Assembly: GCA_030141605.1 (NCBI GenBank)
Contig: JAQGDQ010000008.1
Location: forward strand, 1,352,501 to 1,416,500
Direction: 5' to 3'
Length of the DNA: 64,000 nucleotides
Source: Tubiluchus corallicola
Lineage: Eukaryota > Priapulida > Priapulimorpha > Priapulimorphida > Tubiluchidae
Below, in pieces: positions 45,601 to 57,951 of this stretch. A program made the position numbers and the translations under genes. The notes under the pieces are model-generated. The model saw only the letters and a list, made by a program, of their open reading frames with translations, was not told where the DNA came from and searched no databases. The first letter of the stretch is position 1; each line of letters starts with the position of its first letter.

Positions 45601-47510
45601 TATTGTGTACTTTGAGTAATAATTTCAGTATAATTAGTTTTTATTAAATTTTGTGCAAAAAATACAAAAATTCAAAATAAACTTATTTATAGTATACGAT
45701 TTAGCAGAATTCTCAATAAATGATCTATATGTTTCAAGAAGTAAAAACAAATCACACAATTGTAGAAATAATTTAAATTATAAAAATAATATCTGGAATT
45801 TGTTGTGCTGCCAATGGTAAAACTATATAGAATTTTCAAATCATAACCATCATTGCACTTTTCAATATAACAGCATTTCTGTATGGAAACTGAACAATCA
45901 AATACTTTCTTTAACCTTTTAACAATAAAGGAACTAAACATTGCTGTTTAGTGATTTTATACTGATAATTGTTGTGCCCTCAAAATAAATGCTATGTATT
46001 AAAGATTGTCAACCTCGGGTATAAGGTACTCGCTTATAAGGGACCACCGGTCCCGATTTTTCGTAACGTTTTTCCTATGTAAAAATCTTCGTATATATAG
46101 TAAATAGTTACAGAATAGCAAAAATATATACATAAAAACTGTTTAAATATAACAGTGAGAAATGAATCAAGCCATTTAGGCATAATCACCGCTCATACTA
46201 CGACTTACAGATATCGAATGGATAGTGATGATATGCATTCAGACTATTTTATTCAATCTTTAACTTTGATTGAAATATTATTTACACAAAATTGGTCAAA
46301 TGTTACATTACAGTGCCTCATGTAACAAATCACCATTCAGCAATGATTCATTTTAACAAGAATGAACTTTTGGCACATTTTTCTCAATTAATGACATTTG
46401 GGCGCAGTTTTAACAACAAATTGTTGGCCTTACTTTACGCTGTTAAGTATTGTTGCTATGTCAGCACTCTGTAATCCAGAATGAAAGAAAAAATGTTAAA
46501 CACCAACAAACTTTTTAACTTTTATCTGCCAACTGTTCACGAACCAACGAAGAAAACCAACATGTAAAATTTGGATTTAGAATGCAAAACATTTAAAGTA
46601 AAATTCATTTTAAGGTCATTACAGAATGTTAGGCATCACCAAAGTTCTTTACTGATATCTGTCAACTGTTCACAAACAAGTAAAGAAAAACCAATGTTTA
46701 ACAACAAAGTTAAAACAGCTAGGCTTGAAAAGTTTGATTTATATGAGTTAAATGAAGACTTACTGTATACACAAACTAACATTGTATTTATTGCACATCT
46801 TGCAAGAAACATGGCATACATTGACCATTTTTGTTTTAGCACATAGCATACGATTTGCTACCCAAACAATAAAAAAATCTGATAAAGTGATCATCCTTAG
46901 TAATGTTTAACTGCCACATTATGCCCATCGGATTAACTCCAACAAGAGAAAATTAAAAAATTAAGTAAAAGATGTCAAATAAAAACTTAACATAAAGTAA
47001 ATGAAAACTAAATCAAATAAAAAAACTAATGACTATATAGACGTGAACAATCTGAAAATTGTCTAAAAGTTACCATTGTTCTGCCCAGAAGGTAGTTGGT
47101 GGTAAAGATGGAGTAGGGTGCCAACTGGTGATAGAGTAAAACACCGCAATCAAAACTTTAAAAACGGCACTTACAGATTTTGCCAGGTGCACATCATTAA
47201 TGATCACCACCGTTTCTCTACACATCTAGAGTTTTGCATGAATCTACTTAATTACATCTACCTGGTGCAGACAACACTGACACTATAGATCCTAATTTGT
47301 AGCCATCTCATCTAGCAAATCTCTTAAGGCAGACACCTCTATAAAAAGTATTTTTACAACTGTTCATACGCGACTTCTTTATACACATACAAAAACTAAA
47401 ATATGATTAATTTTTATTATCACGGATAAAAACATAAACTATTTTACAGAGATTAGTAATAACTGGCACTTCAAAAAGTCCACCATGCTACTAACAGAAA
47501 TAGACTGACC
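42605..47510. other. Intergenic stretch between SPCS3 and the TNFR-family gene
   Basis: The left edge should contain the SPCS3 5' UTR and promoter. The right edge is the TNFR 3' UTR, with a minus-strand AATAAA near 47415, about 95 bases after its stop. A 289-bp inverted-repeat element lies at 43647-43935. A pogo-like fragment (CAACCTCGGGTATAAGG and CTCGCTTATAAGGGACC) occurs at 46008-46060. No other exon was recognised. Confidence 0.4.
43647..43935. mobile_element. Short MITE with GGTG-TIRs, 289 bp
   Basis: Left end GGTGAGTTCAGACTAGCTAG and right end (reversed) GGTGCGTTCAGACTAGCCTA match at 16 of the first 17 bases. This end type occurs in PIF/Harbinger-like and other MITEs; I could not see a clear target duplication, so the superfamily is open. 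Confidence 0.7.
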
Positions 47511-50500
47511 TCAACAATTTTTACTTTTCCACGAGTCATCATCAACCTCATCACATATTAATGATTCCTTATAATCTTTTTCCTCAGAGGAGGTCAGACC
47601 TAGTATAGAAACATCCGGGCTGCTCACATATTCAGTTTCACATGGCTGTTCACTGTTAAAAACACACGAATCTAAATCCCCACTCAGATTTCGATTCACA
47701 CGACCAATGGGCTCCACAGTTCTGGCACGTTCTTCAACAATGTTAACATTAATGTTATCTCGATTTTTGGTTACTTCAAGCACAACCTATAAAAAACAGC
47801 TTATTTTAGGCTTATATAAAAGATACATAAAAAACATTAATAGTTTATATGGCAAAAACACTGGAGCACTTTTAAATCGTAATAGACAACAAACTTAATT
47901 GTTCTTACAAAACACTTTATCCTAAAATGGCTTGTGCATCTGTTCAGCTTTAGAAATACTTTCCCATATTAGTGATCTGGATTTATTTAGTTTTGTAAAA
48001 TGTAAAAATCTTATGTTAACAAAACAAGAGCACATTTTCTTTTATAATTCTTGACAACCAGATAAATATGCGAAGCTGTCTAACAGTACCTTAAGAGTAG
48101 GACCTCCATCTTGTTCGTTAATTTTACTTGCACATTTCCTAAGTACGGGCATCAGTGAAACACTGTAAAAAGCATAGAAAATTCATTTTAATCAAACTAC
48201 AGTTTTCCAGACAAAATAGGATTCACAACCATACATTGAGACAAACAATACAGCAGAAAAAAACCAAAAAAACAACTACCTCTTGACAATAAAAAATTAT
48301 TGTGGTATGCAAAGTTTTACAGACTACAGACATGTACTACATGTACTTTACATGTACTACAGACAAGAAGCATAAGTATACATCATAAAATCATAAAGCT
48401 TGCTTTATCGTCTTCTACTCTAAGATAACTGTTGATCTTGATGCATTAATTGCTCGAACTGAATGTACAGTCTTGATTTGACAAAAAATAGTAGCAGATT
48501 GCATCACTGCATGGCTTTTTTAGGGTCTAGAGTCTAGACCTGAGCTAAAAAGTCTCATCAAACAAAACAATTTTATAGGTTAAAGGAAGACAGGATGATT
48601 TTTCATATACTACCCCATTTTCAAGTCCGAAAAAAGTATACATTTTAACACAGTTAATACTGCAAAAGCGTTTCTAATAATTAAATAATAGATTAAAAAC
48701 CTAATTAATGGCGGGTGAGCCCAACTATTGATGACATCACAAACCAACATAATTTTCAACAGCAAAAATATTCCACGAACGTATTGCATGTGTTTGTGAA
48801 AGTGAAAATTGAAGTACAGTGTTACTGTAAGAAATTCTGTGTGTTGTACTAAAACTAGGCAAGTTTTAAGATAAAAATTCAAATTCCAAATTTACAACTG
48901 TGCTCACGCACAAGCTGTCGAACGTGTGTAGTTCGTCGCAAACTAACACATCTGAACTGAAAGGTACAGCACCTGTTTTTGTGCAATGTGTTTTCGAAAT
49001 GCAGGCGCTGGTGCCCGTCTAACTAGAGAATGGTCAAATGCATGTAACAGCGAAGAACTAGTGGCGCAAACAAGAAATTGTGTTTGTGTGGTAATATTTC
49101 TTTTTCGAAAAATTCCTTTCAATATTTTAAAGAGTAGATTGTTTTGACCTACAGTTTAAGATTGGGTCCAGTTTTACTTTAACAAACAGTTCATAAAAAA
49201 TGTTCAAAATACCAATAATATTTTTTCTTCATTCAGTAAGAATATAGTTGCCAAATTATCAATTCTTTTGTTGTTGATAATTTGAAATACATATTAAAAA
49301 TAGGTATATCATTTTTATATCATCTTATAAGTTGTAACTTATACAATAACCTAGCTAAATATATGTACATTAAAGTCCTTTTTTTCAAGTGAGAACTATG
49401 TACATTAAAGTCCTGTTTTCAAGTGAGAACTATGTACATTAAAAGTCCTGTTTTCAAGTGAGAATTATGTACATTAAAGTCTTGCTTTCAGGTGAGAACT
49501 ACGTACATTAAAGTCCCGTTTTCAAGTGAGAACTATGTACATTAAAGTCCTGTTTTCAAGTGAGAACTATGTACATTAAAGTCCTGTTTTCAAGTGAGAA
49601 CTATGTACATTAAAGTCTTGTTTTCAAGTCAGAACTCTGCATATCTGTACATTCAAAGGACTGCTAATACCATGGTTCCACTAATTAATATTAAGACTCA
49701 CCAGAAAGCATCATTAATACAAATACTCACCGAGTATTAGACGGAGAAGACTCCTGTACTGGATGTTTTAATGACTGATGTTGATCTTCCTCTTGTATTT
49801 CTGCAATGCAAATGTTTGTTAATTAACAATTTTGTCATTACAGCTGCCAAATGATCAGCTTGTACATATAAAATAACAAACAATAGGTTGAGCTGATTAA
49901 CCATTACTATACTTCTGCCATTACAATATGTTGCACATAACGGTATGTTAATGTGCTAAATTCTCTAAACCTACTATTTTATTTCGTACCTAAAATTTCA
50001 AAAGACAGTGAGCCTGTTTATTTATCACTGTTTCACTAAGCACTAGCTCTCCCCATTTAGTGCATAATGGCAAGCTACAAAATTTACACTCTAAATGAAT
50101 TTTTTCATAGATATGCTGAAAACAATTAAATAAACAGCGATAAAGATATACATGTCAATGCAAGAAAAATCAATATCTTAACACTCTGCAAAGAAAAACC
50201 AACAAGCTAACATTTGTTTGATGATCAATGCTAAAAACTGGTTATTTTATTTGAAAGTTGACACATACCAACTCTGTCTTCATCATCTTGTACTGGTTCT
50301 GGACAGCTTTCTTTTATTCCTCCATTCAACTAAATAAAACTATATTATTAGCCTATTATACAGCAGCCAAACATTACAAGATGTTGTGTTTTGATCCACA
50401 GATTAAGGATCTTACTGCTGTTAGATAGGCCTTTTCTGCTCTTTCAGCAAAGACACATCACAAAAAACGGCAGACAAAACACAGTGCTGCTGGGAGGCAT

Positions 50501-53500
50501 AGCTCAATGGTAGCGTGTTCGCTTACTACCCGGGAGGTCGTGGGTTTAACTCTCGACCGAGTCATATCAAAGACTTGAAAAATGGTACCAAGCACGCGGG
50601 TTTATCGAAGTAATGTGCGGGTAATAATAAACTGGACCACTTTGGAAATAAGTATTGAGTTACTTAAGGTGTTATCCTTGGACTATGTCTTAAACGACAC
50701 TACTCATACTTGACCATAACCTTTCTCCAGACAGGTATTACACATATTATAAATTTGGCTGCCCAGCCACCATCGTCCTTAAAAATATGATGCAAAATCA
50801 ATGTTTTCAAAGTCAATGCCAAAACCAAGCAAGCCCATAGACATAAATGCCACAGATGCGCAGAGAGAGATTGCTAGTCTATCATAAAGAATGAAGCAAC
50901 AATGGGTGGCCATGTTCTAATGTAGGTTTATTACATGTTATATTCTATGGTCTGCTTTTAGGCAAACATTAGCCATCATCTTGTATTGCACAAAAGTTGT
51001 ATTCAATTGAAAAGCAAAAACAGCCCTTGAATGGCACATACTTTCGAAGTATTGATCAATTTGCAGGCTAACAGTTTTTCTTGGGCAGGTGTGGCATTTA
51101 AACCTATGAGCGTTCCGCTGTGACCACTTCATTGCCAAAATTATCTGTTGACAGGCTTGACCTCGATTGTCTTGTAGATACAGTAAGTCCTCACTTAACA
51201 ACCCTAATGCGTTCCAGCAAAATGCGATGTTCGAAGCCAAGACTTCCATAAAAAGCAATGCAAAAGAATTGGAATACGTTCGAGAGGCAAAAGTCAGTGC
51301 TGCTTAAATCATATAAATTAAACGTTTTATGAGTATATTACTCATGCTTCTACTAATAATTAATTTCTTTCTGTTACTTGAAGCAACCTATATGTCTTAT
51401 TTACCTAGCTGGCAGTTTCTCTTTACTTGACTTTAAGCCTAGGCAGTGGTTAAACAATAAACACTGTAGCAGAGTCAAAGCCAAGCCCTGAAGCGACCTT
51501 GGAAATTTTATCTTAAAACTTAGTACGCACTAGTCTGGTTGCTATAAAAACAGGTTGCAGGCAAAATTCCTTCGCATAAAGTTTGCTCCCAGGTCTCGCT
51601 TGATACAAAAGGCTAGCATTTAGCGGTCAGGAAGCAAAAATGTATGTACTTTGTTACTAGTGTGTTTTTAGAACAGAATAATGCAATATGTAGAGTTTTA
51701 AGGCATCAAATTAAGTAAAAAGTTGTTGATACAATAAAAATTGGCTTTGTGCAAAGCAAAAAAAATCATCGTTAAAAAGAAACGTCGCTAAATGGGGAAT
51801 CGTTAGGCGAGGACTTACTGTACAATACGAGCCACTTGGTAGTGCATAAGGGTGCAGCACACATACACACAAGTAGTGCTCTGTTTTTTCAGCACTTTGT
51901 AGGAAATAATACGGATCAATTTTTTTTAAATATCTATAGTGGAAGTTCTACAATTTTTGTACGTTACTAGGACGATTAAAAGGCGCAATCGCATTTGGCA
52001 CATTAAGTTAATTTTAATCTGTATACAAAGATCAATTAATAAGAATTATTAATTTATCATTAGACCAACTCATTATCATTAGATTTTCCCAGAAATTCAT
52101 TCATTTGTTTAAGAACCTGCCTGGTTACGTTCCTAATGCTGAAGCAGAAATTTCAGAGAAAAACACTTTTTCTTGATTTAAAAATACCACCACTTTAATG
52201 TTAGTGAATTGCAAGAACACTACTTCAGAGAGTAAGAAATTTTCTTAAAATACGACTGTGATACGTCTGAAATTCATGAGTTTCACAAACACAATCATTG
52301 CACTGCAAGCTGACATTAATGTAGCAATAAACAAAAGTTAAACAAACCTCACTGTTTTCTGCAGATCTAGTTTCTACAACACCATCAGTTGTAGTTTTAA
52401 ATTCTTCAGCTCCTGTATCAGGAATGCCAAGTCCTGATTCCGATAATGAGCCTTTTCTGTTAGGACAAAAACACCTTCACTTTAGCATTAACAGCACAGG
52501 CTTATATGTACAAGACAGGCTTGAACGAGAATATATTTCTTATTATTTGTGTACTTTACATGTGTGGAATCATACATAAGGTATAATAATATATATATAT
52601 ATTGCTACCTTAAATATATGTAATTATATATATTTAAGGTAGCAATGAATGCTTAAATCAACATGTAATAAGTGAATATATAATTAAATTTACAACAACT
52701 AAAAAATAAAAAATTATCATAAAGAAAAACAAGAAATAGAAAAAACTATTTACATTGACATCATAAGTTTTGTTTAATAAAAAGCGAAATCTGTAACTTT
52801 AAATTTCACACCAATTTCACTGTATTATCCTAAAGAAAACTGGCCTCAAAACATGAGAACTGCAGTTGTCCCCTAAGCATTGACTAGATTTGGCATTCGT
52901 AAACACACATAGAATAAATATTTAATGTAATAGATGGACATGCGACATATCCTAATTTAGTTACACCTGTGTGTGTGTGTGTGTACATGTGTGTGCGTGT
53001 GTGTGTGTGTGAGTGTGTGTGTGAGAGAGAGAGAGAGAGATTCAAATATTCTGGAAAAAATGCTGTGCTAAAAAACTGACATGGTTGCTACTGATTGTGA
53101 ACCTTCATCATCTTAGCTTTGTAAATCATATTTTTGAGATAAGCTTTTGCTCGTTTGTGATATACATAAAGACTCAAAACTATCAAAACTGCTACATAAA
53201 AGCTTTTCACTACTCACGCACTAACTTCTCACTTGATGTGAGAATGTAGTGAAAGTTAGAAGTAAATATTACAAATATAAAAATTGCCAGACATATATTA
53301 GTGAAGTATCTCCGACCTTTGTTCAGCAAATACCAAACCAGATTCTCCCAGGGTGGATTTACTACATTTGCTCTCGCTGGGTAAAAGAACGTCTGTCCCG
53401 GATTCACGACAGTCATTATCTGTAAATGGAAATAAATTACATCTCTCACAGTAATCCATTTTATGCATCTGTAAATTTCTGAATTATTTTTACACATTAC

Positions 53501-56500
53501 AAGATCTCTCCGATAAAAATGTTAGCCATCTTGTCACATAATTTTTATAAAGGCAATAATGGCAAACTTTGGGTAGTTTGAGAGTAAAAACATAAGCATT
53601 AGAAAAATATTTTGAACAAGAATAAATGAGTAAATGCACAATGTGTGAACAAGAGTAAATGAGTAAATGCACAATGTGTGAACAAAAGTAAATGAGTAAA
53701 TGCACAATGTGTGAACAAGAGTAAATGAGTAAATGCACAATGTGTGAACAAGAGTAAATGAGTAAACGCACAATGTGTGAACAAAAGTAAATGAGTAAAT
53801 GCACAATGTGATAGACTGCTAATGAGCAGAAATATTTTGCTATAGTCAAGCAACGAAAATTAATTACCGCGAGTTTGGAAAAAAACCTGGTTTACGATCA
53901 ATATGTTATAATTTATACAAAGTATTTTTTTAAATTTTATTCCATTTGCACTTTACATACTCTACTCTACTGAAGAACTTATAAAGTTTCAAAAAACTCA
54001 TCTAAAAGCAGCTTTTCAAAACTGATCCGAACTGAAAATTATCTAGTTAACTGTGTTATGTTAATGAAACATTATCACTCAATAATTATAAAGCATTATT
54101 ATCACACCACAGACACTCAGTTAGTGCAAACGAAAGTTTACTTATTGTAATTTAACATGTTACACATGAACTTACTACAATAAGCAGTGGGGTGCCGCCG
54201 AAAGTGATAAACAACAGCTCCAATAAGAAATGTTGTACAAAAGACTCCAACAATTGAAACAGACAAGATGAATGCAGGTGAAAACGGTAAATATGGCGGT
54301 TTTTCAGTACCCGCAGCACCGGTGGGCTCAGACGGGTCAGCAGTGCCTGCAATATCAAGCGTTTTACAAAATGAGCAGTTCAAACATTAATTCTATGCAA
54401 CAGTTTACAATTTAAATGTTCTTGACAATATTGTACTGAGTATTTACATTCAGGCTTTGAATCAAGTTATATCATTCAAAAACAACTCATTTTCATCGAC
54501 AAATAACTGTACACTTATTTTATATATAAAGGGCGGAAAAACACTCACTTAAAGGGAAGGGAATTTTAAAGTATGTCCCAAAGAACATTCCATATAAATT
54601 TATATTAGTTACCTGCTTGACAAACTTAAGTAATTGGAAAAGAAAATTCTTAATAATTTAAAATATTTATACCGCATGGTCAAATGCAAAGAAATACTTT
54701 ATTGATCTTACTGACAATATTAAACAGGGGTGTGCAAAGTGCGGCCTTCCGTGAGATTTTGTGGCCCGCGAAGAGATTTGTCAACCTAATAAGTGCGGCC
54801 CAGGCGATGAATTGAGTCTATCCAGCTGAAGTCCTCGCCACGATCGCAAAGATAGTGCGGGCAGTTTTTCCACTAGATCGGATGGCATAAACCCTTACAA
54901 GACGGTTGTTACTTAATGTCACTGTCGGACATGACGAAATTACATGCTACTCACTTGGTACACAAAAAGCAGATGCAATCACAAAACACAGCAAACTATC
55001 ATGGAAGCCGCCATTGAAATACTCAACTGTGCAAGAAATGCAAAAAGCAATCTGATTGGCTGTTAGGAAGACCAACCAGCCAATCTCTAGACATTTATTA
55101 TCGGGGATGCTGATCTGCCCAGTCGTCTTCTTGGTCACAGCAGGTAGATCATTTTGACTTGGTTATTTTACAAAATAAATTATAAAAAAATGTAAAATAA
55201 CCAAGTCAAAATGATCTACCTACAATGACCAAGAAGACGACTGGGCACATCAATTTGTAAGTAGACAGCAAGCTAAAAAAGTGTGGTCACCACTGATATA
55301 AGGGGATACCCACATTTTAGTTTCTGCTTAGGCTCAGTAGTACACACCTGGATCAGTGGCTGTTTCATCGTTTCACCAGCTGTGGTGTTCTTATAAATCA
55401 GAAACACGGATAAGAAAAAAGAGGAACATCGAAGAAGAACATCGAGTCAAGGCAGGTTAATATGCACTGTACTACACAGACTGTGTGATACACATTACTA
55501 ATATGCATTGTAATAAAATTACCACTATCTGTCGTGAAAGTAGAAATATATGGTTTGTAATATAAATTTTAATAACTTCTAAAATAGTTTCTTGAGTGTA
55601 GTATTAATGATGTGCACAGATCGGATGCAAAAAAATCGCTATTAGGCCCTACTGTACTTGGCTCCTTGATCAAACTGCCTGTGGCCCACAAGAATTGCGG
55701 GAAAGCTTAATGTGGCCCGGTTAACCAGATAATTTGCACACCCCTGATATTAAGTAACTTAAAGTGTTCCTTACTTAGCACAGAATGTGTGACGAATGTT
55801 CTGATTATTTTTTTTAAATTTTATGCATTCTTATCCAAACTTGTTTTAAATGACTTACTACTTCACCTAATGGCTAACGGTCATCGCGGGAGTTTGAACT
55901 AACTAGTCTTACAGAGTCTTACTGTTAACGCAAACCCTGTATGTAATAAGACAGCATGTAGGAGAGTACAGTAAGTGCCAGCTGACCACTTGCCCTGACG
56001 TAGAGATGCTATACAATAAATTAGAATTTTTTAATGCTAAAAAAAGCTAATACCAACAAAAACCTTAACATCTTTCATAAGCTTGAGTGATTTTGGAAAT
56101 TCTGCATGCTGAATTTTTATGCCAATTAACATTTAAATTCTCGTACATGTTTCATGGAATTATTCCAGTAATTTGGTACGCAATTCATTGTAAAAATTGG
56201 CCAGCGAAAGTATTGTGAAACAATCCATAATTATATAATACCAGTATTAATTACGAAAAATTAAAAGATATGAACAGTTTACAGTATGTAAGATTTAAAA
56301 TTACTCAGATCTCTTATCAATTTAATTGACCTTGTTAATAACATATTTAATCTTACGAGTTAGCACAAAAGGAATTTAGGCTGTTCATACATTTTTCATG
56401 TTTTCTATAGGTGTAATCTATTCCTTTACGCATTGTTAAAATTCTAGAAAAATCTGATTTGAAAAATGTCAGAATACACTTTTGTTTCAGAACACAGATC

Positions 56501-57852
56501 TGCCTTTATACATGCTCAAGATACTTCATTTCGACCAGTGTGATCATTACGATGTGTAATTAATATTACTTTAAAGGAAAACAGAACCCAATCTTAAACC
56601 GTAGGTCAAAACAACCTATTGTTCAAAATACTGAAAGGAAACATACCATTTTTTCAAAAATGACTTACGTGAAAGAATTATTACCACACAAATGCAATTT
56701 CACATTCGCACCGCTTGTTCTTCCCTGTTACATGCATTTCGACATTCACTAGTTAGGCGGGCACTACCGCCTGCATTTTTGAAAGCGCTACACAAAAAAC
56801 AGGTACTGTACTTCTCAGTTCAGATGTGTTAGTTTGTGATGAACTGCACACGTAAGACAACTCATGCGTGAGCACAGCGGTAAATTTGAAATTTGAATTT
56901 TAATCTTAAAACTTGCCTAGTTTTAGTATAAGACACCAGGTATTTTACAGTAGCACTATACTTCAATTTCCGCTTTCGTAAACACGTGCAACACGCTCGT
57001 GGAATATTTTTGCTGTTGAAAATTAGGTTAACTTGCGATGTCATCAGTAGTTGAGCTCGCCCGCCATCATTAAGTTTTTAATCTATTATTTAATTATCAG
57101 AAATGCTTTTGGAGTATTAATTGCATTAAAATGTATACTTTCTAACGGACTTGAAAGTATTCATTCAGTAGTACAGTACCTGTTTTTGTGTAGCGCTTTC
57201 AAAAATGCAGGCGGTAGTGCCCGTCTAACTAGTGAATGGCGAAATGCATGTAACAGGGAAGAACAAGCGGTGCGAATGTGAAATTGCATTTTTTGTGTGG
57301 TAATAATTCTTTCTAACGGACTTGAAAATGGGGTAGTATATGAAAAATTGTCCTGTCTTTTTTTTAACGAAAACGTTATTAAAAACAGTTTGCAAAACTA
57401 TTACGTTGGCACTCTTTTGGTTCCGTTGTTCGTTTTGTACAGATTTGACATTCCGGTTCTTCTACGCTTGGATCATCAGTATTAAATATTGGAAAAGCCC
57501 TGTTCAAAGATAAGATCACATATTTAACATACAAATAAGATCACGTCATTGCAAGAAAGAAAAATTTACAGACTACTAAACTAAATGTGACAAAATGTTA
57601 TACTCAAGATTTTTAAATTAAATCATAAAAACTTAGTTCACTACACTGATTTATCCTGCTAGTTTTTTAAGAAGTTAGAAAAAAGTTACAAACATTACCC
57701 AGGTAGACAACTGCCACATTTAGTATTCGAATTCCAATTACAGTTTTCCTTAGTATGCCGATTTATGATTTTGCAACTAGTACATTGGTGGCAAGATTCA
57801 ATATCAATGTTATAAAACTCTGATGGTGCACATGTAGGAAGTCCATTTATAG
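47511..57852 (-). CDS. TNF receptor superfamily member, nine 3' exons
   Basis: Exons: 57699-57852, 57387-57499, 54176-54346, 53317-53419, 52348-52456, 50269-50329, 49731-49800, 48090-48162, 47511-47786; all phases agree (1130 coding bases). Extracellular: CAPSEFYNIDIESCHQCTSC, KIINRHTKENCNWNSNTKCG is a cysteine-rich domain, followed by a partial one, CQICTKRTTEPKECQRNSFA, whose last Cys codon is split by an intron. Then a Pro/Thr linker and one membrane helix (FILSVSIVGVFCTTFLIGAV). The tail of about 250 residues has no death domain but shows PVQE (TRAF2-type PxQE) and PCETEY (TRAF6-type PxExxAr). It is acidic near its end (DEVDDDSWKSKNC, stop). The signal peptide and any earlier cysteine-rich repeat are upstream and not found. 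The donor of the 57387 exon (GTTTTT) is weak. Likely a Wengen/EDAR-like signalling receptor; the exact orthologue is unresolved. Confidence 0.85.
48584..49178. mobile_element. TTAA-flanked MITE, copy 1, 595 bp, in a TNFR intron
   Basis: Flanked by TTAA at 48580-48583 and 49179-49182, with imperfect inverted ends (AGGAAGACAGGA and, reversed, AGTAAAACTGGA). TTAA duplication suggests Kolobok or piggyBac. Shares its whole length with copies at 56575-57363 and, in part, about 63075-63362. Confidence 0.75.
49361..49636. repeat. Minisatellite, 34 bp x 8, in a TNFR intron
   Basis: Unit core ATGTACATTAAAGTCCTG then TTTTCAAGTGAGAACT, eight copies with few changes, last unit degenerate. Confidence 0.97.
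50492..50790 (+). mobile_element. tRNA-derived SINE
   Basis: The head GGGAGGCATAGCTCAATGGT has a pol III A box (TAGCTCAATGGTAG, 50500-50513), and GGGTTTAACTCTCGACC (50542-50558) is a slightly changed B box. Spacing is that of a tRNA, but the arms do not pair as in a working tRNA. A non-tRNA body follows to about 50790; that end is uncertain. It lies in a TNFR intron, opposite in orientation to the gene. Confidence 0.75.
51181..51820. mobile_element. pogo/Tigger-type MITE, copy 2, 640 bp, in a TNFR intron
   Basis: Same family as 40413-41018, same orientation. Ends CAGTAAGTCCTCACTTAACA and reversed CAGTAAGTCCTCGCCTAACG, TA on both sides. Slightly longer because of small insertions, such as TTAGTACGCACTAG near 51520. 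Confidence 0.92.
52601..52646. repeat. Perfect 19-bp inverted repeat with 8-base loop
   Basis: ATTGCTACCTTAAATATAT (52601-52619) is followed after 8 bases by its exact reverse complement (52628-52646), next to a TA-dinucleotide run. It lies in a TNFR intron and may be a tiny fold-back element. Confidence 0.95.
52969..53040. repeat. GT/GA dinucleotide microsatellite
   Basis: An interrupted GT run passes into a GA run of about eight units. Confidence 0.95.
53614..53810. repeat. Minisatellite, 33 bp x 6, in a TNFR intron
   Basis: Unit core GAGTAAATGCACAATGTG then TGAACAAGAGTAAAT. Because 33 is divisible by three and the unit has no minus-strand stops, all three minus frames stay open and give repetitive peptides; these are not genes. 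Confidence 0.97.
54725..55746. mobile_element. Non-autonomous hAT element, 1022 bp, in a TNFR intron
   Basis: Ends CAGGGGTGTGCAAAGTGCGG and reversed CAGGGGTGTGCAAATTATCT, with GTGGCCCG-rich subterminal text as in hAT-Charlie-like elements. Flanks ATATTAAA and ATATTAAG match at 7 of 8 bases. The short open frame inside (54947-55138, minus) is not a transposase. Confidence 0.88.
55111..55252. repeat. Large palindrome inside the hAT element, 62-bp arms, 18-base loop
   Basis: The arm GGTAGATCATTTTGACTTGG...TTACA (55143-55172) is exactly mirrored at 55191-55220, and the outer parts (GTCGTCTTCTTGGTCA) also match. About 57 of 62 positions pair. Confidence 0.95.
56575..57363. mobile_element. TTAA-flanked MITE, copy 2, 789 bp, with internal inverted duplication
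   Basis: TTAA at 56571-56574 and 57364-57367. Reversed relative to copy 1. An extra 140-bp segment (57171-57313) is an inverted copy of 56671-56811, so this copy is partly palindromic. It ends 19-24 bases from the splice donor of the TNFR exon 57387-57499. Confidence 0.8.
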
Positions 57853-57951
57853 CTGAAAAAGAAAATTTGCTGCAAGCAATGCTGGTACCCATTAGCATAA
57901 ATTTAGATTTCTGATTGATATGTGGAGTAATCTGTATAGCATCAAATAATA

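Noticed and set aside
50492-50565. Functional tRNA gene
   Set aside because: Box A and B are present, but the anticodon and T arms do not pair properly and the acceptor ends do not match; a SINE head fits better.
53490-53853. Repetitive minus-strand open frames
   Set aside because: Produced by the 33-bp minisatellite inside an intron.
54947-55138. Open frame within the TNFR region as a missing exon
   Set aside because: Lies wholly inside the hAT element, and the phases of the flanking TNFR exons already agree without it.
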